From assembly GCA_946183985.1 (NCBI GenBank), contig CAMHDT010000007.1:1-34670 (forward strand): a DNA stretch of 34,670 nucleotides, read 5' to 3'. The first letter of the stretch is position 1. Every line of letters starts with the position of its first letter. Shown here piece after piece: positions 8,815 through 18,082 of the stretch. This DNA comes from an uncultured Prevotella sp. (GTDB lineage: Bacteria; Bacteroidota; Bacteroidia; Bacteroidales; Bacteroidaceae). The translations under genes were made by a program, and so were the position numbers. The notes beneath the pieces are model-generated. The model worked only from the letters and a program-made list of their open reading frames with translations. It was not told the origin of the DNA and searched no databases.

Positions 8815-9663
8815 GTTGTCAATCAGATTATCTTCCGCATCCTCATAGTGGTCGGTCTTGTGGAAAATACGGGTAATACCCCGCATCTGTACCCGCACCC
8901 TGTGAAGGAAACTCTGCCACAACGACTGATTGCCCACGGTGCCGTAGCCAGTGATGGCACGACAACGACGGTCGCGCACAAACTTGATCTTGCCATATTT
9001 CTTCAAGGCAAGAGCCATTGAGCCATCCTCGCCACGGATAATGTCTACACGATAGGGCTCCTTGCGGCCATAGTCAGCATTATAGGCAAACACCAGACCG
9101 CGCACAGAGAGTTCAGGACGCTTGAAGTGCTGAATCCACAGGAAGAGGTCGCGTGACATCTCAAACAGCCTAAGTGACAGACGCGAGTGGCCGGCATCGG
9201 GGAAATAGCCCCATGTGGCCGACACGCAGGATACGCCAGGCTTGAGCAAATGGTCTATCATCACCTCATGGTAGTGGGGAGGATAGAGCGTATCGCTGTC
9301 TACATCGAAATAGAACCGGCCACGGGCATGTTGCAAACCGCAACGGCGGGCATAGCCACACGAATGCTGATACTCGGTATAATAGGGAATACCCGACTGC
9401 TCGTAGATTTCGGCCGTACGGTCGCTGGAGTCATTGTCCACACCGATAATCTCTATGGGATACTTACATTGGATTTCGCTAAGAGCCCACAGGCAAGCCT
9501 GCAGGTGCGTCTCCTCGTTGTAGCCTATAACCACGATAGATGCCAAAGGCTTATCACTTTGCAGGGCGGCCAGCCGTTGGCGCGTGCCATCAATAATTTC
9601 CTGGGAAACCTCAGAAAAAGGCTTCCCATAGATGGCCATGTATTTTTCATACCAGTCTGACAT
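8797..9663 (-). CDS. Glycosyltransferase family 2
   Basis: LASIVVIGYNEETHLQACLWAL...IIGVDNDSSDRT...YFDVDSDTLYPP. Confidence 0.9.
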   Translation of the reverse strand: MSDWYEKYMAIYGKPFSEVSQEIIDGTRQRLAALQSDKPLASIVVIGYNEETHLQACLWALSEIQCKYPIEIIGVDNDSSDRTAEIYEQSGIPYYTEYQHSCGYARRCGLQHARGRFYFDVDSDTLYPPHYHEVMIDHLLKPGVSCVSATWGYFPDAGHSRLSLRLFEMSRDLFLWIQHFKRPELSVRGLVFAYNADYGRKEPYRVDIIRGEDGSMALALKKYGKIKFVRDRRCRAITGYGTVGNQSLWQSFLHRVRVQMRGITRIFHKTDHYEDAEDNLIDNKNSRS

Positions 9664-9679
9664 GGAGAGAACTTTCCTG

Positions 9680-9728
9680 CAAAAGTAGCAATAATATTTG
9701 GAAATATCAACTTTTCTGCGTATTTTTG
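9680..9728. promoter_or_regulatory. Interlocked divergent promoters
   Basis: + strand TTTG 9697-9700, N20, TATTTTTG 9721-9728; - strand GTTG 9708-9711, N20, TACTTTTG 9680-9687. Confidence 0.75.
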
Positions 9729-9758
9729 CAACAAGAACCTCTTGTTAGACTGTTTTCC

Positions 9759-10718
9759 ATGAAGAAACTGAGCATTATCGTTCCCGTCTACAACGTAGAG
9801 CCGTACATACGGCCCTGTGTGGAGAGCATCTTCATGCAGGGACTGGCTGAAGAGGATTTTGAAGTGATTCTGGTGAACGACGGCACAACGGACAACAGTT
9901 TCGGACAGATCAGAGACATCACGGACTGCCATGACAACATCACGGTGATAGAACAAAGCAACCAAGGTCTGTCGGCTGCCAGAAACGCAGGACTGGCTAG
10001 AGCCACAGGTCAGTATATCATGTTTCTGGACTCTGACGACCTACTCGTCAGCAATAGTGTGGCGCCTCTGCTGAACAATGCCGTCAATCAGCAGCCCGAC
10101 CTGCTGATGGGCAACTACGTTAAACTGAACAACACAGAGATAGCCAACCTCAATTCATCATTCACCAAAGCCTCATGTATTTGCAAGCGAGGCGAGAGAA
10201 TGTTCGTTGAAGACTTCAACCCACGCGAATGCTATGTATGGAAGATGCTCTACAGAAGGGAGTTTCTGAACAGCAACCACATACGCTTCATTCCGGGCCT
10301 CTACTTCGAAGACATCCCCTTCACCGTGGAGTGCTGTCTGAAAGCCGATAAATGCATGAGAACCGACACCACCTTATATATATACAGGCAGCGCGAGGGC
10401 ACCATCGTGACAACTATTGACCACAGAAAAATCTATGACTTCAACCAGATCCTTGCCATCTTGTGGCAATATACCAACGACATGACCCTGTCTGCCGCAA
10501 AGCGCCGGAAGATGATGGACACCACATACGCCATCTTCTGCGTAGAGACCTGGCACATCGCACACAACAAGACATTGCTGGCTGAAAGGAAAAACATTAT
10601 GAACGACCTGAAGAAATGCGTGCCCGGTCTCCGGTTTACAGGCGGATTGAAACAGCGACTTACATCGTTTCTCTATACCACCATGCCATTGACATATATC
10701 TGGCTGAAATCACACTGA
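9759..10718 (+). CDS. Glycosyltransferase family 2
   Basis: MKKLSIIVPVYNVEPYIRPCVESIFMQ...ILVNDGTTDNS...MFLDSDD; start after the promoter. Confidence 0.92.
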   Translation: MKKLSIIVPVYNVEPYIRPCVESIFMQGLAEEDFEVILVNDGTTDNSFGQIRDITDCHDNITVIEQSNQGLSAARNAGLARATGQYIMFLDSDDLLVSNSVAPLLNNAVNQQPDLLMGNYVKLNNTEIANLNSSFTKASCICKRGERMFVEDFNPRECYVWKMLYRREFLNSNHIRFIPGLYFEDIPFTVECCLKADKCMRTDTTLYIYRQREGTIVTTIDHRKIYDFNQILAILWQYTNDMTLSAAKRRKMMDTTYAIFCVETWHIAHNKTLLAERKNIMNDLKKCVPGLRFTGGLKQRLTSFLYTTMPLTYIWLKSH

Positions 10719-11876
10719 AGCCTGCAACTGCTCAAACAGCACTTTCCATTGACGCATCACCTTGTCGGCATCGAACAATCGGGACCGCTCCACGGAGGCT
10801 GCTGAGAGCCGTTTCCTTAACTCAGCATCTTCCATCAATGTGCAGAGCCGCCGGGCAAACAGACAGACATCGCCGTCGGGCACCACAAAGCCAGTTTTCC
10901 CGTCCTTCACCACATCGGACGGACCGAAAGGACAGTCGAACACGACACAGGGCAAACCAGCCTGCATGGCTTCGAGCAGCACCAGTCCAAAGCCCTCGAA
11001 GCGCGAACTCAATGCAAAGATATCGCTTTGTCCGTATGCTTCGCTGATTCGCGGCGTAAAGGCATGGATAGACACTTCTTTAAGAGACTTCTCCCGAATG
11101 AGTCGCTTCAGGTCATTCTCCTGCGTACCTGAGCCATAGATGGTCAGCATCCAGTCGGGATGCTGTTTCTCCACCATCTGCCAGACATCTATCAACCGGT
11201 CAAAGCCTTTCTGCCATTCCAGTCTCCCCACAGCAATCACTCGCTTTTTCTCCAGTCCATATTCGTCTGTGCCTGTCTGATGCCCGACTGTCAGCAGCGT
11301 GAAGTTTGGAATCACCTCCACCCGCTTGGCCCGTTGCCACTCATGGGCATCCCCTTTGGTCAACGTCACTACCACGTCGGCCTGCCGTTCCACAGTCTTA
11401 AAGTACCTTTTCTTATAATAGCGCATGAAAAGGCGTGACAAGAAAGAGCGGCCCAGCCCTTGGTCGGACATAGTGAAGATGCGTGCCTCATGGCTCTCTA
11501 TCACTTTGCACGCACGGCACGGGATGCTGCTCACCATATCTGCATTGAAATAGCCCAACCCCACCAGCACATCGGGATCAATGCGCTGTATGGCAGCGGT
11601 CAGGTCCTGACGAAGCCTGCGGTAGAGGCACCACTTCACCCAGAGCCGCCTGGGATAGCCATAGCGATACTGCGAGTGATAGGGTATGCAGAGGTTGACC
11701 TGCGTCACCCGTTCCGACAAATGATAGGCATTGGCCATCGTTGTCACATCCTGATAACATGTAACGACATAGACCTCATAGCCGTAATTTGCGGTCATGT
11801 AGTTCATCTTGTCGCATAGGATACGCTCTGCCCCACCCTTGCTGGCCAGCGAGTCAATGACATATACTATTCTCAT
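10710..11876 (-). CDS. Glycosyltransferase family 4
   Basis: MRIVYVIDSLASKGGAERIL; AVGRLEWQKGFDRLIDVW; SSRFEGFGLVLLEAMQAGLP. Confidence 0.93.
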   Translation of the reverse strand: MRIVYVIDSLASKGGAERILCDKMNYMTANYGYEVYVVTCYQDVTTMANAYHLSERVTQVNLCIPYHSQYRYGYPRRLWVKWCLYRRLRQDLTAAIQRIDPDVLVGLGYFNADMVSSIPCRACKVIESHEARIFTMSDQGLGRSFLSRLFMRYYKKRYFKTVERQADVVVTLTKGDAHEWQRAKRVEVIPNFTLLTVGHQTGTDEYGLEKKRVIAVGRLEWQKGFDRLIDVWQMVEKQHPDWMLTIYGSGTQENDLKRLIREKSLKEVSIHAFTPRISEAYGQSDIFALSSRFEGFGLVLLEAMQAGLPCVVFDCPFGPSDVVKDGKTGFVVPDGDVCLFARRLCTLMEDAELRKRLSAASVERSRLFDADKVMRQWKVLFEQLQASV

Positions 11877-13015
11877 AGGCTCTCAAACAGTTCTATCCAC
11901 TTCTTCATGACACCTTCCTCACGGAAACGGGCCACATTGCTGCGAGCCGCAGCCCCGTATTGCCGACGGATATCTTCATGTTCAATGAGGAAACAGATGC
12001 CCTCTGCCAGTTTTTCTATGTTGTCACGCTCCACCAATATGCCGTCTTCGCCATCGCGGATAATGTCACGCGGCCCGCAGGGACAGTCAAACGAGACGCA
12101 AGGCACGCCAACAGACATGGCCTCTGCCAGCACCACGCCAAAGCCCTCATGGCGCGAACTTAGCACAAAAATGGAACTTTCCAGATACTTGGCATAGACA
12201 TCCTTCACGGGCCCCTCGCACTTCAGCGTGCCGTCCAGCCCCAGTGCCTCAGCCTGTGCACGGTATTTCTCCGACTCACCCGGCCCGTAGATGTGCAACT
12301 GCCAGTCTGGATGCCGCCTGTGCACCAGTTCCCACGCTGGAATGAGCATATCGAAACCCTTGGCCCACGTGTAGCGACCTACGGCAATGACCCGTTTGGC
12401 CTGACAGTCTGCCTGAACATCGGGACCTACCGACACGGGATTGGGAATCACCTGCATGTTCTTGATGTCGGGCGCCCAGCACCGATAGTCTTCCTGCGTC
12501 AGCACCACAAAACGGTCCAGCCGTCGTATCTCCCTGACCAGTTTTGCCTGCCACCACCGCGTCACGGCCCTACATATAAACGCAGGCACCCACCGCTTGT
12601 GAAACTGGCGGTAACTGCTGCGGTTGAAGTGCAGTTCACCCACCTTACGGCTGCCATCGGGAATATTGTTGATGAAGTTTATCTCACGCCTGACCACCGA
12701 CACAACGATGTCGGGCCGTTCCCGCATCAGATAATCACGAAGCAGCCGCTTATACCGCCGCTGCCTCTGTGCAAACACCCAGAGGCGCTTCATCAGGGGC
12801 ACACGATAGAGGTCATCAAAATTCAAGTCGAAGTTCACGTGCTTCACACGCTCGTCCATGGCATAGAACCATGGCTTGTCGGCTTTCTCCGTCAAGATGA
12901 TGTGCAAGTCATAGTCCGTATGCCGTGCCAGATAGTTCACCTTCTGACTCAACACCTGACTCATCCCATTTGGATAAGACAAATCTCCGACAATATAAAC
13001 GATTTTCTTCCCCAT
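11873..13015 (-). CDS. Glycosyltransferase family 4
   Basis: AVGRYTWAKGFDMLIPAW; SSRHEGFGVVLAEAMSVGVPCVSFDCPCGP; ATGA overlap with the next gene. Confidence 0.93.
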   Translation of the reverse strand: MGKKIVYIVGDLSYPNGMSQVLSQKVNYLARHTDYDLHIILTEKADKPWFYAMDERVKHVNFDLNFDDLYRVPLMKRLWVFAQRQRRYKRLLRDYLMRERPDIVVSVVRREINFINNIPDGSRKVGELHFNRSSYRQFHKRWVPAFICRAVTRWWQAKLVREIRRLDRFVVLTQEDYRCWAPDIKNMQVIPNPVSVGPDVQADCQAKRVIAVGRYTWAKGFDMLIPAWELVHRRHPDWQLHIYGPGESEKYRAQAEALGLDGTLKCEGPVKDVYAKYLESSIFVLSSRHEGFGVVLAEAMSVGVPCVSFDCPCGPRDIIRDGEDGILVERDNIEKLAEGICFLIEHEDIRRQYGAAARSNVARFREEGVMKKWIELFESL

Positions 13016-13035
13016 GATGAATTGAAGGTTATGAG

Positions 13036-14169
13036 TTATACATTATCAATGACCTGCTGCATCTGGTTTTTCCACGACAAATGCTCCACCGTTCGGCGGA
13101 TGTCTTGAGGCGGAATATGACAATGGTCTACAAACTGCAGCACCGCCTCCACATCCACCGGCGACTCGTCGGCCGGCACCTTCATCACGTAGGGCTGATG
13201 GTCGAAGTCGGAGTCTTGTTCTGAATAGACAAAGGGAATGCCGCGGCTGGCATACTCGCGATTTTTCAAGGTCTTGATAACCGTGATGCCACTGCGGTGA
13301 CGCGCCAGACTGCCCACGGCAAACGAACACTTGTCAAACACCTCATCGAGTGCCTTGCCAAACAACTTGCCGTGGAATATCACATAGTCGGCAATGCCAT
13401 ACTGACGGATATAGGGTGCAAAGCCGGGAGCCGCACTGGAACCCTCCATCTCGGCTGGCCACACCTCGCCCACAATATGTAAAAACACACGCCTGCTCAC
13501 AGTTTTCTCATAATACCTTCCCAGCCCATGGATGAAGCGGTCAAAGCCATGCCACGAGTGCACCTCAGCCACCGCAATGACATGCACCTCTTTCGTCGTG
13601 TCAGCAACCACGCGGTGCAGGGGAATCATGTCCAGGTCCACACCATTGCTGATGCGTATGGTGCGTTGTCCGAAAATGGTTTCCTCGTCGGAAAAGGTGA
13701 CGATGCCGTTCATCTGCGCAGCCAGTTGCCTGCGAAACATCTGGTCCACGCGGAGCCTCATGCGCTGGTTCCAGTCGTAGGCCTTAAACTCAAAGTCGTA
13801 AGGATAGGTGGGAATCTCCATCACACAGCGTATGCCCGCCTTGCGCAACTTACGGAAGAAACTGACCAGCGGCGGCGTGGCATTCATATAACTGCGGGCA
13901 TAGACCAACTCTATCTTCTCAGCCACACAAAAGTCATAGATACAACCGTAGCCCATGCGCTGACTGATGGCTGCACGCAAGCCGCGCCCATAGTCCTTCA
14001 GCACCGCATCGTCTATGACGCGGCACAGGTGTCCGTTGGGTGCATAACTATATGAACACACATGCACCTCATGGCCATTCTGTCGCAAGCCCTTTATCTG
14101 CGCCTGTATTTTCTTTGTGATACCGCTGGCGGGGTCGAAGCCATGATAGGTCAGGAATAGTATCTTCAT
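13036..14169 (-). CDS. Glycosyltransferase family 4-like
   Basis: MKILFLTYHGFDPASGITKKIQAQIKGLRQNGHEV; start 14169 lies just after the TATCTTTG promoter. Confidence 0.85.
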   Translation of the reverse strand: MKILFLTYHGFDPASGITKKIQAQIKGLRQNGHEVHVCSYSYAPNGHLCRVIDDAVLKDYGRGLRAAISQRMGYGCIYDFCVAEKIELVYARSYMNATPPLVSFFRKLRKAGIRCVMEIPTYPYDFEFKAYDWNQRMRLRVDQMFRRQLAAQMNGIVTFSDEETIFGQRTIRISNGVDLDMIPLHRVVADTTKEVHVIAVAEVHSWHGFDRFIHGLGRYYEKTVSRRVFLHIVGEVWPAEMEGSSAAPGFAPYIRQYGIADYVIFHGKLFGKALDEVFDKCSFAVGSLARHRSGITVIKTLKNREYASRGIPFVYSEQDSDFDHQPYVMKVPADESPVDVEAVLQFVDHCHIPPQDIRRTVEHLSWKNQMQQVIDNV

Positions 14170-14187
14170 CGTCTCTGTTTTGAGTGA

Positions 14188-14255
14188 CAAAGATAGATAT
14201 TTTTCGTGAAATGTGCAAATACTTTTGCTCATAAAGCAGAAAATGCTTATTTTTG
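14188..14255. promoter_or_regulatory. Divergent back-to-back promoters
   Basis: - strand TTTG 14216-14219, N20, TATCTTTG 14188-14195; + strand TTTG 14224-14227, N20, TATTTTTG 14248-14255. Confidence 0.8.
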
Positions 14256-14276
14256 CAGTCAAATTGCACAACACAC

Positions 14277-15458
14277 ATGAAGGTCTGCTTCGTCACAGAA
14301 TCGATATTCTCGTTTGGAGGTGTACAACGAGTGACGGCAGTCATTGCCAAGGAACTGGCCAAGACTGCCGAGGTGACCGTCATGACCTTCGACCAGCCTG
14401 AGAGTAAGGACACCAGCCTCTACGAACTATGTGATGCTCCCATCAACTATGAGTTCCTGAAATATCCAGAAGTAGGTGCCATCAAACAAAAATGCTGCAA
14501 GGCTTACAGTTTCCTGTACAGACGGGTACTGCCTCAGAACGACATCACTTCCGCACTTTATTCTCACAGTTCTTTTCCAAGTGAGCGCCGCCAATTGCTC
14601 ATCAACCGTCTGAACGCCAAGGACTATGAGGCCATCATTGCTGTCCATGCACCTATTGCCACGCGTCTGGCCGCCATCCGCAGCAGTCTGAAATGCCAGG
14701 ACCTCATTGGGTGGATTCACAATTCGTTCGAAGCCATGTTTGCCAAAGAGTCCTGGTATGCCGGCAAGGAACTGGAGCGATATTTTGTCTATCAGTTCCG
14801 CCGTCTCACGCATACCATTGTGCTGTGTCATTGCGATGCTGCATCCTATCGGCAGAGATACGGTTTTTCGCCCGAGGTCATCTACAATCCTCTGACGGTT
14901 ATTCCAGGCAAGCCAAGCAACGGACAGTCAAATAAGTTCCTGGCCGTAGGCCGCTTCTCGTCCCGCCACAAAGGGTTCGACTTGCTCATCAAGGCCTTTG
15001 CGCGCTTCTCTGAAAACAATAGCGACTGGACACTTGACATCGTGGGCGAAGGACCGGAAGCCGACCTCTACCAGCAACTGATTGCACAGTATCATCTGGA
15101 GAAGCGCATCACCATTCATCCTTTTACCAATAACATACAAGCCTACTATTCCAACGCACAGGTCTATGTGCTCAGTTCCCGATGGGAAGGCTTCGGACTG
15201 GTACTAGTCGAGGCCATGGCCCACGGCCTGCCCATTGTTTCATCCGACCTTCCCACCAGCCGCGAGATAATGGGCGACTTCGGGCTGTACTTCCACAACG
15301 GCGAAACGGAAGCCTTGGCACAACGGCTCACAGAAGCCACGACGCTCGACTGGCAGGCGAAATCGACACAGGCACAGCAAATAGCAGCACACTTCAACAT
15401 AGAAACAATCATCAACCAATGGCAGCAACTCATCAAGAAAGCATCAGACAAAGCATGA
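14277..15458 (+). CDS. Glycosyltransferase family 4
   Basis: [68 protein letters not shown]. Confidence 0.93.
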   Translation: MKVCFVTESIFSFGGVQRVTAVIAKELAKTAEVTVMTFDQPESKDTSLYELCDAPINYEFLKYPEVGAIKQKCCKAYSFLYRRVLPQNDITSALYSHSSFPSERRQLLINRLNAKDYEAIIAVHAPIATRLAAIRSSLKCQDLIGWIHNSFEAMFAKESWYAGKELERYFVYQFRRLTHTIVLCHCDAASYRQRYGFSPEVIYNPLTVIPGKPSNGQSNKFLAVGRFSSRHKGFDLLIKAFARFSENNSDWTLDIVGEGPEADLYQQLIAQYHLEKRITIHPFTNNIQAYYSNAQVYVLSSRWEGFGLVLVEAMAHGLPIVSSDLPTSREIMGDFGLYFHNGETEALAQRLTEATTLDWQAKSTQAQQIAAHFNIETIINQWQQLIKKASDKA

Positions 15459-16018
15459 AAGCCAACCCGCGATTGAAGCGATGGGTAGACTTCCTGATTA
15501 TGAACCAACGCGATGCTCGTCCACGTTGGTATATCCGCCTGCTGGCACCTTTCTATCAGCACCGCAGCTGGGGCTCAAAGATCTATTGGTCGGTAAGAAT
15601 GGACACCCCGCCCTATCGCCGTTTCTCGTTAGGCAGAAAGAGCGTGATAGAGTCGTTCTGCTGTATCAACAATGCGGTGGGTGATGTCATCATTGGCGAC
15701 CATACTCGCATTGGAATTCACAACACCATCATCGGCCCCGTCAGCATTGGCAGTCATGTAAACCTGGCGCAAGGCATCACCGTAACCGCATTAAACCATA
15801 ATTTCGCTGATAAAACAAAAAATATTGGTAATCAAGGAATTACAACAAAGCAAGTTACCATAAAAGATGATGTCTGGATAGGTGCTAATGCGGTTATTCT
15901 GCCTGGCATAACCATTGGTCGCCACTGTGTTGTTGCGGCTGGTGCAGTAGTCACGAAAGATGTTCCCGACAACACATTAGTTGGCGGTGTGCCCGCAAAA
16001 ATCATCAAACGGTTATGA
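15455..16018 (+). CDS. Hexapeptide-repeat (LbH) acetyltransferase
   Basis: [23 protein letters not shown]...[52 protein letters not shown] overlap at 15455. Confidence 0.9.
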   Translation: MKANPRLKRWVDFLIMNQRDARPRWYIRLLAPFYQHRSWGSKIYWSVRMDTPPYRRFSLGRKSVIESFCCINNAVGDVIIGDHTRIGIHNTIIGPVSIGSHVNLAQGITVTALNHNFADKTKNIGNQGITTKQVTIKDDVWIGANAVILPGITIGRHCVVAAGAVVTKDVPDNTLVGGVPAKIIKRL

Positions 16019-17157
16019 TACGTGTTCTCGAAGTGATACGACAGGGGCAGATTGGCGGTGGCGAATCGCATCTGCTCGACTTGGTGCACTTTCTCGACAA
16101 AAACATCATCACCCCCGTATGTCTGTCGTTTACCGATGGCGAAATGATTCGCCGCCTGAAACACATGGGCATCCAGTGCCATGTGATACACACCGACAAG
16201 CCTTTTGACCTCAAGGTGCAGCGCGCCGTCAAGCAACTGATGCTGGCAGAGCACATCCAACTGGTACATGCCCACGGCAGCAGAGCCGCCTCCAACGTGG
16301 TGTGGCCGTCGCGCAGCCTGCATATACCGCTTATATATACGGTACACGGATGGAGTTTCCACGACGACCAGCCAGCCATTACCCGACGAATGAGGGTCCT
16401 GAGCGAGCGCATCATCTGCCATTACAGCCAGGATGTGATATGCGTTTCGCAGAGCAATGCCAACACGGGCAAGCGTGCCTTCGGACTGAAGACCTGCCAT
16501 GTCATAGAGAACGGCATCAACCTGGAGCGTTTCAACCCGTCGGCATCATATACCGACCTGCGCCAGGAGATGCACTTCTCTCCCACTGACTATGTGGCAG
16601 GCTTTATTGCCCGCTGCACCAAGCAGAAGAACCCCATTGGTTTCCTGCAGGCACTTGAGCGGGCCCACGCCGTGAACGGAAGGATAAAAGGACTATTTGT
16701 GGGCGAGGGCGACATGGATGCCGAGGTCGATGCCTATATCCAATCGCACCAAATGGAGGGTTACCTTCATCGCACGCCCTTCAGGACCGATGTGCCCGAA
16801 CTGCTTCATGCCATCGACGCCTATTGCCTGCCCAGTCGGTGGGAAGGCCTTTCCATTGCCCTGCTCGAGGCCATGGCCATGGCAAAGACCATCATTGCCA
16901 CTCCCACCGACGGCACCACAGAGGTCATCACAAACGAAGAAAACGGCATCATCATCCCGTTCAACGACACCGAGGCCCTGGCTCAAGCCATCTGCCGCAT
17001 GGCCGAAGAACCCGACATGGGACATCGCTATGGCGAAACGGCACACAACATGGTGCAGCAACGGTTCAATGCCCGCCGCGTGGCCGACGCGGTAGCCGCA
17101 GTCTACAGCGAAGTAAAAGGGATTAACAGAAGTGTCACTCCCAAAAAGACTTTTTGA
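16015..17157 (+). CDS. Glycosyltransferase family 4
   Basis: [60 protein letters not shown] overlap. Confidence 0.92.
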   Translation: MIRVLEVIRQGQIGGGESHLLDLVHFLDKNIITPVCLSFTDGEMIRRLKHMGIQCHVIHTDKPFDLKVQRAVKQLMLAEHIQLVHAHGSRAASNVVWPSRSLHIPLIYTVHGWSFHDDQPAITRRMRVLSERIICHYSQDVICVSQSNANTGKRAFGLKTCHVIENGINLERFNPSASYTDLRQEMHFSPTDYVAGFIARCTKQKNPIGFLQALERAHAVNGRIKGLFVGEGDMDAEVDAYIQSHQMEGYLHRTPFRTDVPELLHAIDAYCLPSRWEGLSIALLEAMAMAKTIIATPTDGTTEVITNEENGIIIPFNDTEALAQAICRMAEEPDMGHRYGETAHNMVQQRFNARRVADAVAAVYSEVKGINRSVTPKKTF

Positions 17158-17166
17158 CCTAATCCG

Positions 17167-17520
17167 TTAGAACAAATCGGAAGGAAACAAACTGAGCGAG
17201 AGGTCCTCATGGGGCTCCCCGCTTTCTGTTTCCACGGTGGGCTGCTCATCGCGGAAATCGAGCATCAACTGTCGGGCATCGGCATTGTTCTGCGTATTCA
17301 GCCGATAATAGCCGCGACGCCCCGTGCTCTCAATGAGCGACTGCGCTGATTTGGAATTCTTGAGCAGATACTGCTGCACATACTGGCGTATCTCCTGCAG
17401 GTCGGGCTGAAAGAAAAGCGTACAGTTAAGATTGTAGACATGCTTGGCCAACAGTGCCACGCTGATGCCCCGCTCGCCCACTCCCGACAGGATCTGCAAT
17501 ATCTGCTGCTCGTAATTCAA
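17167..17520 (-). CDS. Conserved winged-helix-like protein, uncharacterised
   Basis: NYEQQILQILSGVGERGISVALLAKHVYNLNCTLF...IESTGRRGYYRLN; probable TTG start at 17520 (longer ORF to 17574). Confidence 0.6.
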   Translation of the reverse strand: MNYEQQILQILSGVGERGISVALLAKHVYNLNCTLFFQPDLQEIRQYVQQYLLKNSKSAQSLIESTGRRGYYRLNTQNNADARQLMLDFRDEQPTVETESGEPHEDLSLSLFPSDLF

Positions 17521-17544
17521 GATAATAAATGTTATACAATCAAA

Positions 17545-17628
17545 CGATAGACGAGATACAAAAACAATAACCAATAACCATTCATGATTACCACGAGGTT
17601 ATTGGTTATTGTTTATTGGTTATTGCCC
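17545..17628. repeat. Degenerate heptad array (about 12 units)
   Basis: CGATAGA CGAGATA CAAAAAC AATAACC AATAACC ATTCATG ATTACCA CGAGGTT ATTGGTT ATTGTTT ATTGGTT ATTGCCC. Confidence 0.75.
17562..17614. terminator. 18-bp stem inverted repeat, probable terminator of the 17635-17943 gene
   Basis: AAACAATAACCAATAACC / GGTTATTGGTTATTGTTT with a 17-nt loop; T-rich 3' end on the minus strand. Confidence 0.65.
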
Positions 17629-17634
17629 TGTCAC

Positions 17635-17943
17635 TTAGGCCAGAACAACCTTGTTGTCTTCGGTGCTCTGAAGTTTGCCCTCCTTGAAGAGCCAGCCGAG
17701 ACCCAGCAGAGTCTCCTCTTCAGAAATCTTTGCTGCCTTGGCAATCTCCTTCACCGAGAGAGCCTTCTCAGCAGCAGCCAGTGCCTGATAAACATCTCCT
17801 GCCTTGAAACCAATGTTCTCAGCATTCACAGCAACCGTAGCCTTTTCAGCGGCCTTCTTGGTTGTGGTTGACTTCTTGGCTGCGGGAGCCTTAACTTCCT
17901 TTACCTCAGCAGCCTTCTTAGTCGTTGCTTTCTTTTCTGCCAT
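17635..17943 (-). CDS. Winged-helix (DUF2582-like) protein with Lys/Ala-rich histone-H1-like N-terminal tail
   Basis: MAEKKATTKKAAEVKEVKAPAAKKSTTTKKAAEK tail then IGFKAGDVYQALAAAEKALSVKEIAKAAKISEEETLLGLGWLFKEGKL. Confidence 0.8.
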   Translation of the reverse strand: MAEKKATTKKAAEVKEVKAPAAKKSTTTKKAAEKATVAVNAENIGFKAGDVYQALAAAEKALSVKEIAKAAKISEEETLLGLGWLFKEGKLQSTEDNKVVLA

Positions 17944-18082
17944 AATACTTAAACTATTAATACTATTGAAGTTGATTATATCAATTCGACTGCAAAATTA
18001 TGGCTTTTTGTAAAGAAAACTAACTGTTTGAAGGAAGTTTCTACCATATTGTCAATTTTTCTTGACGCATATCAAGCAACGG

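Noticed and set aside
12293-13108. 271-aa plus-strand ORF antisense to a GT4 gene
   Set aside because: The opposite strand encodes a clear GT4; no promoter or family signal.
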